From: Saliphagus infecundisoli
GTDB taxonomy: Archaea > Halobacteriota > Halobacteria > Halobacteriales > Natrialbaceae
Reading direction: 5' to 3'
Assembly: GCF_020177375.1 (NCBI RefSeq)
Contig: NZ_JAIWHV010000001.1
Location: 682,001-746,000, forward strand
Length of the DNA: 64,000 nucleotides
A program made the translations under genes and the position numbers. Every line of letters starts with the position of its first letter. Position 1 is the stretch's first letter. The notes under the pieces were generated by a model. The model did not search any database and was not told where the DNA came from. It saw only the letters and a program-made list of their open reading frames with translations. Positions 25,351-33,306 of this stretch are shown here, piece by piece.

Positions 25351-26001
25351 TCACCTCGAGTCGCCCGCCCCGCCGACTCCCCGGCTGACGAGTGTGGCGA
25401 CGCCGTCGAAGTAGCCGGTCCCCCACAGGGCGACGAGGAGCGCGCCGACCGTGTTGTAGAGGAGATCGAAGACGATGTCGCTCGTTCCGTACTGTGCCAA
25501 CACCGGTTCGCCGCCGACGACGGCCGCCAGCCCGGCCGAGGCGAACTCCCCGATCTCCCAGAGGACGCCGAAGGCGAGGACGAACACGAGGATGAACACG
25601 AACCGGAACTCGCCGGGGAGTTCGACCGAATCGGCCGATCGGTCGAGCGCGTCCACGACGGCGTAGCCGACGCCCGCGACGAGGGTCGCCGACACCGTGT
25701 GGGTCATCGAATCGTACCATCCGAACGTCTGGTAGGGACCGAGCGCACCGACCGCGTGGAAAAACGACGCCAGCGCGATCCAGAGCGCGAGCGGGGCACC
25801 CATCTCGTGATCGAACTCGCGGCGTATGAGCGCCGGGAGGACGGTGAGCGCCAGCGGGATGCCGGCGTTTACTACCAGCCCGAAATCGACCGTGACGAGC
25901 GCGTAGCCGACGATGAGCCCCAGCGCGATCTGGATCAGTCGAACGCCGTGCCAGCACCGCCGGTCGGACAGTCCCGGGATGGCGCCGCCCTCGTCCGTCA
26001 C
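25351..26001 (-). CDS. Membrane protein with DUF2238/YjdF-like motifs
   Basis: The 216-residue protein has about six TM helices. It contains GWYDSMTHTVSATLVAGVGYAVVDAL near 93, LAFGVLWEIGEFASAGL near 142 and DIVFDLLYNTVGALLVAL near 175. The His, Glu and paired Asp residues in these blocks recall the YjdF/DUF2238 family of small membrane proteins, function unknown. The start codon is GTG 26001, overlapping the stop of the upstream gene (GTGA). The two genes encode related proteins and form an operon. Confidence 0.7.
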   Translation of the reverse strand: MTDEGGAIPGLSDRRCWHGVRLIQIALGLIVGYALVTVDFGLVVNAGIPLALTVLPALIRREFDHEMGAPLALWIALASFFHAVGALGPYQTFGWYDSMTHTVSATLVAGVGYAVVDALDRSADSVELPGEFRFVFILVFVLAFGVLWEIGEFASAGLAAVVGGEPVLAQYGTSDIVFDLLYNTVGALLVALWGTGYFDGVATLVSRGVGGAGDSR

Positions 26002-26582
26002 GACGAATCACCCAGCTGGCTGTGATGCTCCCCGCCGGCCGTGTCGTGGCGGTAGAAGTAGACCACGAAGAGGACACCGGCGAGCCCGCCGAACGCGGTC
26101 GCGTAGACGAGATCCCACATCAGTTCGTTCTTCGTGGTGAGAAACGACGTCGCGAAGACGACGTCCGAGACCCACTGGCCGATAGTCCAGAGGCCGGCGA
26201 CGGCCATCGTCGCGAGCACGACGAAGGCGACGACGAACCGCGGGGACATTCTGATCGGCGTGAAGGCGTCGATCTCGGCGGTAACCAGCAGAGCGATCGC
26301 CGCAACGGTCAGAAAGCCGGCGATCGGGAGGGTACCGTACAGTCGAACCCAGATCGGGACGGCGGCGATCAACAGCACCTCCCAGGGAGGCACCGACGAC
26401 GGATCGCGCCGAACGATCGGCGGGACGAGGGCGAGAACGACGATACTCGCTCCGAGGGACGCCCAGAGGAGCGATTCCTGCCAGGCGGTCGCGGCGGCTG
26501 CAACGACGATCGCCGAGACGATCAGCCATGCGAGCGCCGCGTTCACCCGATCGTTCTCGACGAGCGATCGGACTATCGGCAT
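25998..26582 (-). CDS. Membrane protein related to its downstream neighbour
   Basis: The 194-residue protein has about six TM helices, including ALAWLIVSAIVVAAAATAW and EVLLIAAVPIWVRLYGTL. The segment ELMWDLVYATAFGGLAGVLFVVYFY aligns with DIVFDLLYNTVGALLVAL of the next gene, and GLWTIGQWVSDVVF with GVLWEIGEFASAG. The His-containing block of the neighbour is replaced by ITAEIDAFTPIRMSP-like sequence. It looks like a diverged tandem paralogue. Function unknown. Confidence 0.68.
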   Translation of the reverse strand: MPIVRSLVENDRVNAALAWLIVSAIVVAAAATAWQESLLWASLGASIVVLALVPPIVRRDPSSVPPWEVLLIAAVPIWVRLYGTLPIAGFLTVAAIALLVTAEIDAFTPIRMSPRFVVAFVVLATMAVAGLWTIGQWVSDVVFATSFLTTKNELMWDLVYATAFGGLAGVLFVVYFYRHDTAGGEHHSQLGDSS

Positions 26583-26989
26583 CCGTTCACCGTACGCCGA
26601 CGGTACTGGCTGGGTGGCGGTCGGATCGCTCTCCGGTCCGACGATGGCCGGATCGGCCGGCCGTCACCGGCCGCCCGTCCGGACCGGATACTCGACGTGG
26701 CCACGGTGGGTGTCACGAGTTCGATGCCGATGTGGTCGTCCATGCGTCAGTAGGTCCGAACCGCCTCCTCCGCCATAATGTCACGCCTTACGCTCGACGG
26801 CCCCGGGTCCTGCCGGAGGTCTACCGCCCGGCGCCGGAACGCGTCGGACACGGCGACTTGAGTTCGGACGCGATCGGCCCGTCGGCCGCCGTGGCGGTCC
26901 CGGCAACGATGTGCCCCTCGCCTCCCGACGGAGCCCACCGAGGCGCCGCCCGATCAGCGAGAGGCTGGGCTCGCTACGAGGGCCACCGA
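26583..26989. other. 407-bp stretch without a supported gene
   Basis: Neither strand gives a convincing protein. A minus-strand ATG at 26743 opens 56 codons that run into the start of the preceding membrane gene. Another minus frame ending at 26747 finishes in DIMAEEAVRTY, which looks protein-like but has no supported start. A decayed gene is possible; no repeat or RNA structure was noticed. Confidence 0.4.
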
Positions 26990-27298
26990 TCACCGCATCG
27001 GCTCCGCTTCCGGCGACTCGAGGGCCTCCGTGACCCGGTGGAGGAGCTCCTCGAGTCGGGCACGTTCGAGCTCCGGCCAGCCCGTCGCGTGGTGGTAGTC
27101 GGCGAGAACGTCCCGGATGCGCTCGAGTTCGGCGGCCGTGAAGGTGGTTTCGCCGGCGTCTACCCGCTCGAACGTCCGGAGGAGTTCGGGTCGGGGCTCC
27201 GTGCCGTCCTCGAGACGCGACAGGAGCGCGTGGTGGAGCGTCCAGCAGGTCTCCCTGGACAGCGAGAGGGTCGTCGGAGCGGGTGGACGGCCGTTCAT
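26990..27298 (-). CDS. Small conserved haloarchaeal protein (probably DUF7853)
   Basis: The 102-residue soluble protein starts at ATG 27298 with MNGRPPAPTTLSLSRETCW. Its core, TLHHALLSRLEDGTEPRPELLRTF followed by FTAAELERIRDVLADYHH, is predicted all-helical. I recognise a haloarchaeal family with the L-S-R-E-x-C-W start, probably DUF7853, of unknown function. The next in-frame ATG upstream (27340) adds only Arg/Pro-rich sequence and was rejected. Confidence 0.68.
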   Translation of the reverse strand: MNGRPPAPTTLSLSRETCWTLHHALLSRLEDGTEPRPELLRTFERVDAGETTFTAAELERIRDVLADYHHATGWPELERARLEELLHRVTEALESPEAEPMR

Positions 27299-27399
27299 CG
27301 GTCTCCGGCCTACGGGGCGTCGGCGCATAAGGGTTGCCACGGCGTGTCACTGGCGTGACCGAGTGGTCGGGCTCGCGGGACCGATGGCGAGGCCCCGAC

Positions 27400-27948
27400 C
27401 TAAAACACCGTCACGACCCCGCCGAGGAGCCCGATCGTGACGAGGAGGCGCCCGAGGCTGCCGAGGAACGTCGCGATCGCGAACCGGACGTAGTCCTTCT
27501 CGAGGACGGCGAAGGCGTAGATCGAGATCGTGTCGGGGAAAAAGGGAACTGACAGCGCGATCGCGAGTCCGCCGTAGCCGTAGCGCTGGGCGAGTTGGAC
27601 CGATCGGGCCTCCGACCACTCGAGGACGTCCCACCGCGAGCGCCGCAGCCATCGGGTGACGGGGCCGGACTCCTTTACCTCCTGGCCGATGTGGAAGGCG
27701 AAGACGCTGCCGGCGGCTTTCCCCACCGCGCTCACGATCATGATGCTCCCGAGATGGGCCCAGGTCGGGAGCCCGAGGTCGAGCGGTGCGACCAGGACGA
27801 TCTCGCTGGGCCCGGGGAGCACGAACGCGATCAGAAACGAGTAGACGAAGATGATGCCCATTCCGGGCCAGCCCGTCGCCGACTCGACGATTCCCTCGAA
27901 CCCCCCGGCGAGAAAGTCGACGAGGAGCGGCGCCGGTATCCCGATCAT
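27400..27948 (-). CDS. VTT/DedA-type membrane protein (YqaA-like)
   Basis: The 182-residue protein has about five TM segments and the SNARE-associated/VTT domain. The conserved block is YSFLIAFVLPGPSEIVLVAPLDLGLP near 41-66, followed by GKAAGSVFAFHIGQ with the Gly-rich re-entrant segment. DedA/VTT proteins move or scramble lipids. The ATG at 27948 overlaps the gtrA-like stop as ATGA, so I prefer it over the ATG at 27963. It is the third gene of sulfatase-GtrA-VTT. Confidence 0.78.
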   Translation of the reverse strand: MIGIPAPLLVDFLAGGFEGIVESATGWPGMGIIFVYSFLIAFVLPGPSEIVLVAPLDLGLPTWAHLGSIMIVSAVGKAAGSVFAFHIGQEVKESGPVTRWLRRSRWDVLEWSEARSVQLAQRYGYGGLAIALSVPFFPDTISIYAFAVLEKDYVRFAIATFLGSLGRLLVTIGLLGGVVTVF

Positions 27949-28370
27949 ACGTCCCACGTCCATCGTGCGTCGAGTACGTATCGGTACACTCCGCTGACGA
28001 GGATGGCGACGCCGTTGGCCACCAGATACAGGAGGTTCACCCCTTCGACGAGGACGAACAGGATCGCCAGCTGGATCGGGATCGCCGTCCCGCGGACGAC
28101 GTTCGTCTTGAACAGGCCGGCGAGGTACTCGCCGGTGCCGGTGTTGCGACTCTTCCGAAACGTCCAGGCGTTGTTGAGGACGTACGAGAGGACGATGGTC
28201 ATCTCGATGGCGATCAGCGCCCCGAGGAGGTAGTTCAAGCCGGCGGTGTCGACGAACAGCCAGAGCAACACCATCTGTACGCCGGCGGTGATCGCCCCGA
28301 CGAGGACGAACCGCCGGAGCCGGAGCGCGAGCGGACCGCTCCGGAGGTTTCGGACGAACGAACGGATCAT
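27945..28370 (-). CDS. GtrA-family membrane protein
   Basis: The 141-residue protein has four TM helices and GtrA-family marks: LRRFVLVGAITAGVQMVLLWLF, a middle NNAWTFRKSR and the end RYVLDARWTW, near the family's N-x-x-W-T-F and R-x-x-x-x-K/R-W-x-F patterns. GtrA proteins are thought to flip or present prenyl-linked sugars for surface glycan synthesis. It overlaps both neighbours by 4 nt, so the three genes are translated together. Confidence 0.85.
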   Translation of the reverse strand: MIRSFVRNLRSGPLALRLRRFVLVGAITAGVQMVLLWLFVDTAGLNYLLGALIAIEMTIVLSYVLNNAWTFRKSRNTGTGEYLAGLFKTNVVRGTAIPIQLAILFVLVEGVNLLYLVANGVAILVSGVYRYVLDARWTWDV

Positions 28371-29830
28371 TTGTATCCCAGCGCCTCCAGCCGTCGTTCG
28401 AGATCGTCGTCGACGTCCGGTTTCGACGCGGCGTCGCCGTCCGAGAGCCTGTTGGCGTGCGAGCGGGCGATCGGACGGAACTCCTCGACGACCGCCCGTT
28501 CCTCCTCGGAGGGATCGACCGAGCGGTCGGTCCCCTGGATCGGGTCCGACGGGCGGTGGTACAGCTCGGAGTCGCCGGTGTCGACGTTCTCGATGTATGT
28601 CCAGTCCCTGTCGCGAACGGAGACGAGCAGGTCGCCGTCCGAAAGCGAGCGGGGGATCGGCTGGGCGGTGACCTCCTGGCCCCGGACGGTGACCGAGACG
28701 ACCGGCTCGTCGGGCGGGGCGTCGCCCTCGCGGACGGTCGACACGAGGCTCTCTCCCTCCCAGATCTCGGGGGCGTCGGCGCCGAGCAGCTCCGCGATCG
28801 TCGGCGGGATCGCGTCGAGGCCGATCTGGCCCTCGATCCGTCGGCCGTCGGCGCCGGGAACGTCCGCGATCAGCGGGACCCGGATCAGCTCGTCGTACAG
28901 CTTCGGGTAGTGAGCGAGGTGGCCGTGTTCCTGGAACTCCTCGCCGTGGTCGCCCGCCAGGAGGATCGCGGTCTCCTCGCGGGCGCCGGCCGCCGACAGC
29001 GCCTCGAGGAGGCGGCCGATGCTGGCGTCGACCTGTCTGGCCGTCGCCTGGTAGAGCGTCCGCAGGTCCGACAGCGTCCGGTCGCCGACCTCCCAGCCCA
29101 GTCCGGTTCGCGTGTGGGCGTGGATCATCCGGGGGGTGCCGATCAGGTCCGAGGACACCTCGCGGATGTAGCGGGGTGCGGGGACGTACGGCGTGTGGGT
29201 GTCCATGTAGTGGATCCAGAGGAAAAAGGGCGAGTCGGTTCCCTCGATGAAGTCGGTCGCGGCGTGTTCGACGTCGAACATCCGGGAGGTGTCGAGAAAG
29301 GGGCGGTCGTCGGCGTTGCCCCGCAGCCGCGAGGCCGCGCGCCTGATCGGCGAGGCCGCGAGCTGGAGCCAGGCCTCGACGGTCGGGTGGGTCGCGAGGT
29401 ACCGGCTGTAGATGCTCGAGCCGACGCTCGCGACGAACGGCTCGAACTCGTCGAACCCGTCGTCGTATCCCCAACTGGAGGTGAGAAAGCCGTTGGCGGC
29501 GTTGAAGCCGGCCGTCGAGACGCCGGCCTCCGAGAGGGTTTCGGGCAGGGTCGGGACCTCGTCGACGCCGATCCGGCCGGTGTCGGCGAACACCGGCCGG
29601 GAGGCGAGGATGGAGGGAAAGGAGAAGGGGGTCCAGTTTCCGGTCGCGAACGCCCGCTCGAAGACGGTCCCGCGCTCGGCGAGCGAATCGATCACCGGGC
29701 TGTGGCGGCCGTCGTCGTAGGGACCGATCGCGTCCGTCCGGAGGGAGTCGACCGTGATGAGGACGACGTTGGACGTCTCGGAGTCGCCCCTCCCACCCCC
29801 GTCGCGGACCCCGGTCGAGAGTGCCTCCAC
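28367..29830 (-). CDS. Sulfatase-like hydrolase/transferase (alkaline phosphatase superfamily)
   Basis: The 487-residue protein carries the superfamily metal-binding motifs: VVLITVDSLRTDAIGPYDD near 25, HYMDTHTPYVPA near 230 and ILLAGDHGEEFQEHGHLAHYP near 318. At the nucleophile position the sequence is GNWTPFSFPSILASRP. There is no Cys-x-Pro-x-Arg, so a formylglycine is not expected and Thr or Ser may act instead, as in phosphoglycerol transferases. Start GTG 29830. There is no signal peptide in the chosen frame. With gtrA and the VTT gene it suggests modification of a cell-surface glycan or lipid (inference). Confidence 0.82.
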   Translation of the reverse strand: MEALSTGVRDGGGRGDSETSNVVLITVDSLRTDAIGPYDDGRHSPVIDSLAERGTVFERAFATGNWTPFSFPSILASRPVFADTGRIGVDEVPTLPETLSEAGVSTAGFNAANGFLTSSWGYDDGFDEFEPFVASVGSSIYSRYLATHPTVEAWLQLAASPIRRAASRLRGNADDRPFLDTSRMFDVEHAATDFIEGTDSPFFLWIHYMDTHTPYVPAPRYIREVSSDLIGTPRMIHAHTRTGLGWEVGDRTLSDLRTLYQATARQVDASIGRLLEALSAAGAREETAILLAGDHGEEFQEHGHLAHYPKLYDELIRVPLIADVPGADGRRIEGQIGLDAIPPTIAELLGADAPEIWEGESLVSTVREGDAPPDEPVVSVTVRGQEVTAQPIPRSLSDGDLLVSVRDRDWTYIENVDTGDSELYHRPSDPIQGTDRSVDPSEEERAVVEEFRPIARSHANRLSDGDAASKPDVDDDLERRLEALGYK

Positions 29831-29959
29831 GTTGGTAACTGAACGGTCAGTCGCGGGTTTGACTGTTTCGATTCCGCGGACGACCCCGATCCGGCGACTC
29901 CGACCGCGGAGGCTGCAAGCACCAGGGGCTTGTGTAAAACCGTGGTAGATCAGGCCGCA

Positions 29960-30358
29960 ATGTGTGCAACCTTCACCGACGACGACGTCGGCAAGACCGT
30001 CGTCAACGCGAGCGGCGACGAGATCGGCATCGTCTCGGCCATCGAACACGGAACCGCCCGCGTCGAACCGGACCCGGGGATCACCGACACGATCCGGGCG
30101 AAACTCGGCTGGGAGGACACCAACGAGGAGACCTATCCGCTTCAGGACCACGCCGTCAGCCGCGTCACCGACGACGAGGTCCGACTCGAACAGGACCTCG
30201 CGGGCGCCAGCGGGGCCGCAGGGACCGGCCCCGGCACGTCCGGCGTCGGCGACGACGCCGGCATCGGGAACGACTCGGGGCTCACGGACGACGATGACGA
30301 CCTCCTCGGCGACGACGATACCCGCCGCAACGACGACGATGACGACAGCCTCCTGTAG
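29960..30358 (+). CDS. PRC-barrel-like protein with acidic tail
   Basis: The 132-residue protein begins MCATFTDDDVGKTVVNASGDEIG, a PRC-barrel N-terminus, continuing IVSAIEHGTARVEPDPGITD and WEDTNEETYPLQDHAVSRVTDDEVRL. From about residue 85 it is a disordered Gly/Asp tail. Several haloarchaeal proteins of this form are known without function. ATG 29960 was chosen because the family starts MCATFT; GTG/other codons upstream are not conserved-looking. A TATA-like GTGTAAAAC lies about 24-30 bp upstream. Confidence 0.8.
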   Translation: MCATFTDDDVGKTVVNASGDEIGIVSAIEHGTARVEPDPGITDTIRAKLGWEDTNEETYPLQDHAVSRVTDDEVRLEQDLAGASGAAGTGPGTSGVGDDAGIGNDSGLTDDDDDLLGDDDTRRNDDDDDSLL

Positions 30359-30416
30359 GCACCGAACTCGCCGACTCGTCCCTTGTCGCGTGCGATCCGG
30401 ATAGCGGCGGCGACCG

Positions 30417-31157
30417 CTACATGTACGAGCGGTCCTCAGGGTAGTCCCGGCTGCCCTCCTCGATGGCGTTCATTCGGTCGGCCAGCGTCGCGTAGTACTC
30501 CTGGAGCTCCCGGGACTGGCGGCGCAGTTCGCCCTCGTCGACGTCCACTCCATAGAGGGATTCGAGGGCGTCGACGAGCCGGATCGCGGCCTCCAGGTCG
30601 GGACCGGGCGAGTGGACGGGCGTGAGGAGCGCGCCCGTCGGCGGCGCGGCGCCGTTCATGCTCCGGGCGACGAGTTCGCCAACCGGGCCGTCGAGGACCC
30701 CCCCGCGGAGCCCGTCGAACCCGCTTCCCTCGAGGCGGTGCTCCCGGAACGCGTCGGTCGCGACGGTGAAGACGTCGTGTTCCTCGGGGCCATGGGGGAA
30801 GGGGATGCCGTAGGGGACGACGATCTCGGAGATCCCCGCCTCCTCGACCCACGAGAGCAGCGAGTCGACGAACGCCGGCGCGGCCGGCACCGGGACGAAC
30901 AGCTCGCCGACGACGGCGGCGAGGGCGGTGTCCTCTATATCGTAGATCCGGGTCGGGTTGCGCGGGCGTCCCTCCGCGAACGGGGTGATCGTCGGGAACT
31001 CCGCGGGCGAGACGTGGCCGACCGCCTCGCTCGGCAGGTGCCTGGTGAGGTAGTCGGTCGCGGTGACCCCGGCGAAGCCGGGACTCGAGAGGCCGACGAC
31101 GAGCACGTCGGCGGCTGGTTCCCCGTCTGCGGTCACGTCGAACGTCGAGTGGGACAT
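30417..31157 (-). CDS. PAC2-family protein (proteasome assembly chaperone-like)
   Basis: The 246-residue protein has the PAC2 fold features: VLVVGLSSPGFAGVTATDYLTRHL near 22, the segment IYDIEDTALAAVVGELFVPVP near 75, and VPYGIPFPHGPEEHDVF near 120. The C-terminal third is helical. Archaeal PAC2 proteins resemble eukaryotic proteasome assembly chaperones; an archaeal role is not firmly shown. ATG 31157 gives MSHSTFDVTADGEP, and the upstream ATG at 31184 adds nine residues only. It is a single gene. Confidence 0.82.
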   Translation of the reverse strand: MSHSTFDVTADGEPAADVLVVGLSSPGFAGVTATDYLTRHLPSEAVGHVSPAEFPTITPFAEGRPRNPTRIYDIEDTALAAVVGELFVPVPAAPAFVDSLLSWVEEAGISEIVVPYGIPFPHGPEEHDVFTVATDAFREHRLEGSGFDGLRGGVLDGPVGELVARSMNGAAPPTGALLTPVHSPGPDLEAAIRLVDALESLYGVDVDEGELRRQSRELQEYYATLADRMNAIEEGSRDYPEDRSYM

Positions 31158-31254
31158 GACCGGCTCTACGTCGGGGGGTCTCAAAGTTCCATGCCCGTCA
31201 CACCCCCATCCGTCACGCTCCGCTCTCAGCCCCGTCGCGTTCCGTCGGGTCCGG

Positions 31255-31701
31255 TCACCCTTCGTCCCCGTCCGCTCCGGGTCCCCTGACGGTCAAGACC
31301 GGGACGTCCGAGAGCCTGACGACCTTCTCGGTGACGCTGCCCAGCAGATAGCGGTCCAGTCCCGTCCGGCCGTGGGTCCCCATCACGACGAGGTCGATTC
31401 CCTCCTCGTCGACGTACTCGAGGATCGTCCGGTGGGGCGTCCCCCGGACGACGGCCGTCGCGGCGGGCTCGACCCCGGCCTCCCGGGCCTCCGCCGCGAC
31501 GCGGTCGACGATCCGGTCGCCCATCGTTTCGAACTCCGAGACGATCCCCGCCGTCTCGACGTCGTCTGCGAACACGGTCACGTCGATGACGTAGAGGAGG
31601 TGGAGGTCCGCGCCGTACCGATCGGCCAGATCGGCGGCGTGAGCGAGCGCGCGGTCGGTCGTCTCGCTGCCGTCGGTCGGGAGGAGGATCCGGTCGTACA
31701 T
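31255..31701 (-). CDS. Universal stress protein (UspA family)
   Basis: The 148-residue protein is a single Usp domain. It starts MYDRILLPTDGSETTDRAL and carries the ATP-binding signature VVMGTHGRTGLDRYLLGSVTEKVVRLSDVPVLTV near 112-145 (G-x2-G-x9-G-S/T pattern present). Haloarchaea carry many such proteins and the specific stress is unknown. The start at 31701 lies close to the divergent Nudix transcription unit. Confidence 0.9.
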   Translation of the reverse strand: MYDRILLPTDGSETTDRALAHAADLADRYGADLHLLYVIDVTVFADDVETAGIVSEFETMGDRIVDRVAAEAREAGVEPAATAVVRGTPHRTILEYVDEEGIDLVVMGTHGRTGLDRYLLGSVTEKVVRLSDVPVLTVRGPGADGDEG

Positions 31702-31829
31702 CCCCTCGTGGTACGTCTCCAAGGACCAAAACGATGTCCGACGACGGCCGCGACGACCGGCGAAAGCGGCGCCGGACCGTCGTGACGACCGAAGCGTTAT
31801 CCTCCCTCCCCGATATACGTCGGCACACG

Positions 31830-31880
31830 ATGGACGTGTCGACCGCCGAACCTGTCGGATCGGCCGGGCGCGGGCGATGA
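31830..31880 (+). CDS. Possible 16-residue leader ORF overlapping the Nudix start
   Basis: ATG 31830 opens 16 codons (MDVSTAEPVGSAGRGR) whose TGA overlaps the Nudix ATG as ATGA. A TATA-like TTATCC at 31798-31803 lies 27-32 bp upstream, so a leaderless transcript would begin at this mini-ORF. The same frame is open back to an ATG at 31734 (48 codons). Translation is not proven. Confidence 0.35.
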   Translation: MDVSTAEPVGSAGRGR

Positions 31881-32431
31881 CGTTCGACGAACTCGCCGTC
31901 CGCGCCGACGACGCCGCCCGCACTGCCGCCGAGCGCTATCGGGACCTCGCTGGACACCACGAGGAGTTCATCGAGCGCGAGGACCGCCGGAGCGTCTCGC
32001 GGCGGCGCTTTGCGACGCTCGTCGACCGGATCCGCCGGACGGGCGCGCCCTACGGCGCCCACACGATCGTCTACCGTCCCTCGGGCGAACTCCTCTTGGT
32101 CCGCCACGAGGGCGTCGGCCGCTGGGTCCTCCCCGGCGGCGGCGTCGAGCCCGGCGAATCCCTCGCCGAGACCGCCCGACGCGAGCTCGCCGAGGAGGCC
32201 GGGATCGAAGCCAGCTACGACGGGCTGGGACTGCTCACACGGATCGGGCTCGAGACCGGCGGCTACGAGACCTGGGGGTTGGTGCCCGTCTTCGCCGCCC
32301 GCGCCGAGAGCCTGGTGCCCGAGATCGACGACCCCGACGACGAGATCTCCGAGGCACGGTGGTTCGAGGACCTCCCCGAGGACACCCGCGACCGCGAGCA
32401 CCTGGAGGCCTGGCGCCGCGACCGGCTGTGA
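31877..32431 (+). CDS. Nudix hydrolase
   Basis: The 184-residue protein carries a full Nudix box at about 87-109 (GGGVEPGESLAETARRELAEEAG, matching G-x5-E-x7-R-E-x-x-E-E-x-G). It hydrolyses a nucleoside diphosphate linked to another group; the substrate is unknown. The N-terminal 55 residues are an acidic/Arg helical extension also seen in other haloarchaeal Nudix proteins. The ATG overlaps the stop of a mini-ORF. Confidence 0.88.
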   Translation: MTFDELAVRADDAARTAAERYRDLAGHHEEFIEREDRRSVSRRRFATLVDRIRRTGAPYGAHTIVYRPSGELLLVRHEGVGRWVLPGGGVEPGESLAETARRELAEEAGIEASYDGLGLLTRIGLETGGYETWGLVPVFAARAESLVPEIDDPDDEISEARWFEDLPEDTRDREHLEAWRRDRL

Positions 32432-32475
32432 GCCCGACGAGCAACCGTTTTCAGTCCCCGGACCCCACTGCGGGT

Positions 32476-33306
32476 ATGTACGGCGTCGTCACCCGCAACC
32501 CCGAGGACCTTGAGTGGCCCGAGTTCGACCGGGGCTTTTTCGAGGTCAAGGACGTCTCCGGGCGCCAGGAGGAGCCCCTCGAGTCGGCGGTGAACATGGT
32601 CTCGTGTTTCGCCGACAACGCCGCGGCCGACGCCGAACCCGACCTCGTTCCCGTCGATGGCGACGGCAATCGTGCGACCCGCGAGCAGCCGTACTTCGAC
32701 TGGGCGTACATCTGTCCGACGGACCCGAACTACCGCGCGGGACTCCTCGAGATCGTCGAGGACTGCGCCGCGGCAAATGGCGACGTCCGCCTCGACGACG
32801 TCGGCTTTCCCCGCGGGGAGTATTGCCGGTGTTCGCGCTGTGAGGAGGCCTTCGCCGAGAACACGTACGACGAGTGGGGAGAGTGGCGCGCGAGCGTGAT
32901 TACGGCGTTCGTCGCCGACGCTGCCTCGCGGGTTCCGGGCCGAACGTATCTCACGCTCCATCCCGATCCCTACCCTGGCCACCTCCGCGAGCGGGCGGGA
33001 ATCGACCTCCCGGCGCTAGCGGACCACGTCGACGAGTTCGTGATCCCGCTGTACGACACCCACTACGGGACGACCTACTGGCTCGAGACGATCGCCCGCG
33101 GGTTCGAGAGCGCACTCGAGACCCCCTTCAGCATCGAACTCTACGCGGTCGACGTCGGCGTCGAGGAGCTGATCCACGCGACGGAGGTCGCCGCCGCCTA
33201 CGGGGAGGGCGTCCTCTTCGGCTACGACGCGGGCAACGCCCGGGCGGCGATCCGGCGGATGCGCGCCGACGAGCGTGAAGGGGTCTCCCACGGCGAGCCC
33301 TCCTGA
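32476..33306 (+). CDS. TIM-barrel-like protein with Cys motif (glycoside hydrolase-like)
   Basis: The 276-residue protein shows blocks typical of TIM-barrel glycoside-hydrolase-like families: WAYICPTDPNYRAGLLEIVED near 76, RLDDVGFPRGEYCRCSRCEEAF near 108 and EFVIPLYDTHYGTT near 188. The C-R-C-S-R-C cluster at the end of the fourth strand recalls CxCxxC elements of uncharacterised hydrolases. There is no signal peptide. ATG 32476 begins MYGVVTRNPEDLEWP. Catalytic residues and substrate are not clear. Confidence 0.66.
   Translation: MYGVVTRNPEDLEWPEFDRGFFEVKDVSGRQEEPLESAVNMVSCFADNAAADAEPDLVPVDGDGNRATREQPYFDWAYICPTDPNYRAGLLEIVEDCAAANGDVRLDDVGFPRGEYCRCSRCEEAFAENTYDEWGEWRASVITAFVADAASRVPGRTYLTLHPDPYPGHLRERAGIDLPALADHVDEFVIPLYDTHYGTTYWLETIARGFESALETPFSIELYAVDVGVEELIHATEVAAAYGEGVLFGYDAGNARAAIRRMRADEREGVSHGEPS

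Noticed and set aside
26573-26743. 56-codon minus ORF (MDDHIGIELVTPTVATSS)
   Set aside because: The first residues faintly recall thioesterases, but the rest is Arg/Pro-rich, no fold follows, and it overlaps the start of the next membrane gene.
31734-31880. 48-codon ORF upstream of the Nudix gene
   Set aside because: It starts only 33 bp from the divergent usp gene, has no TATA box at the right distance, and its Arg-rich start looks random. The shorter in-frame 16-codon version was kept as a possibility.
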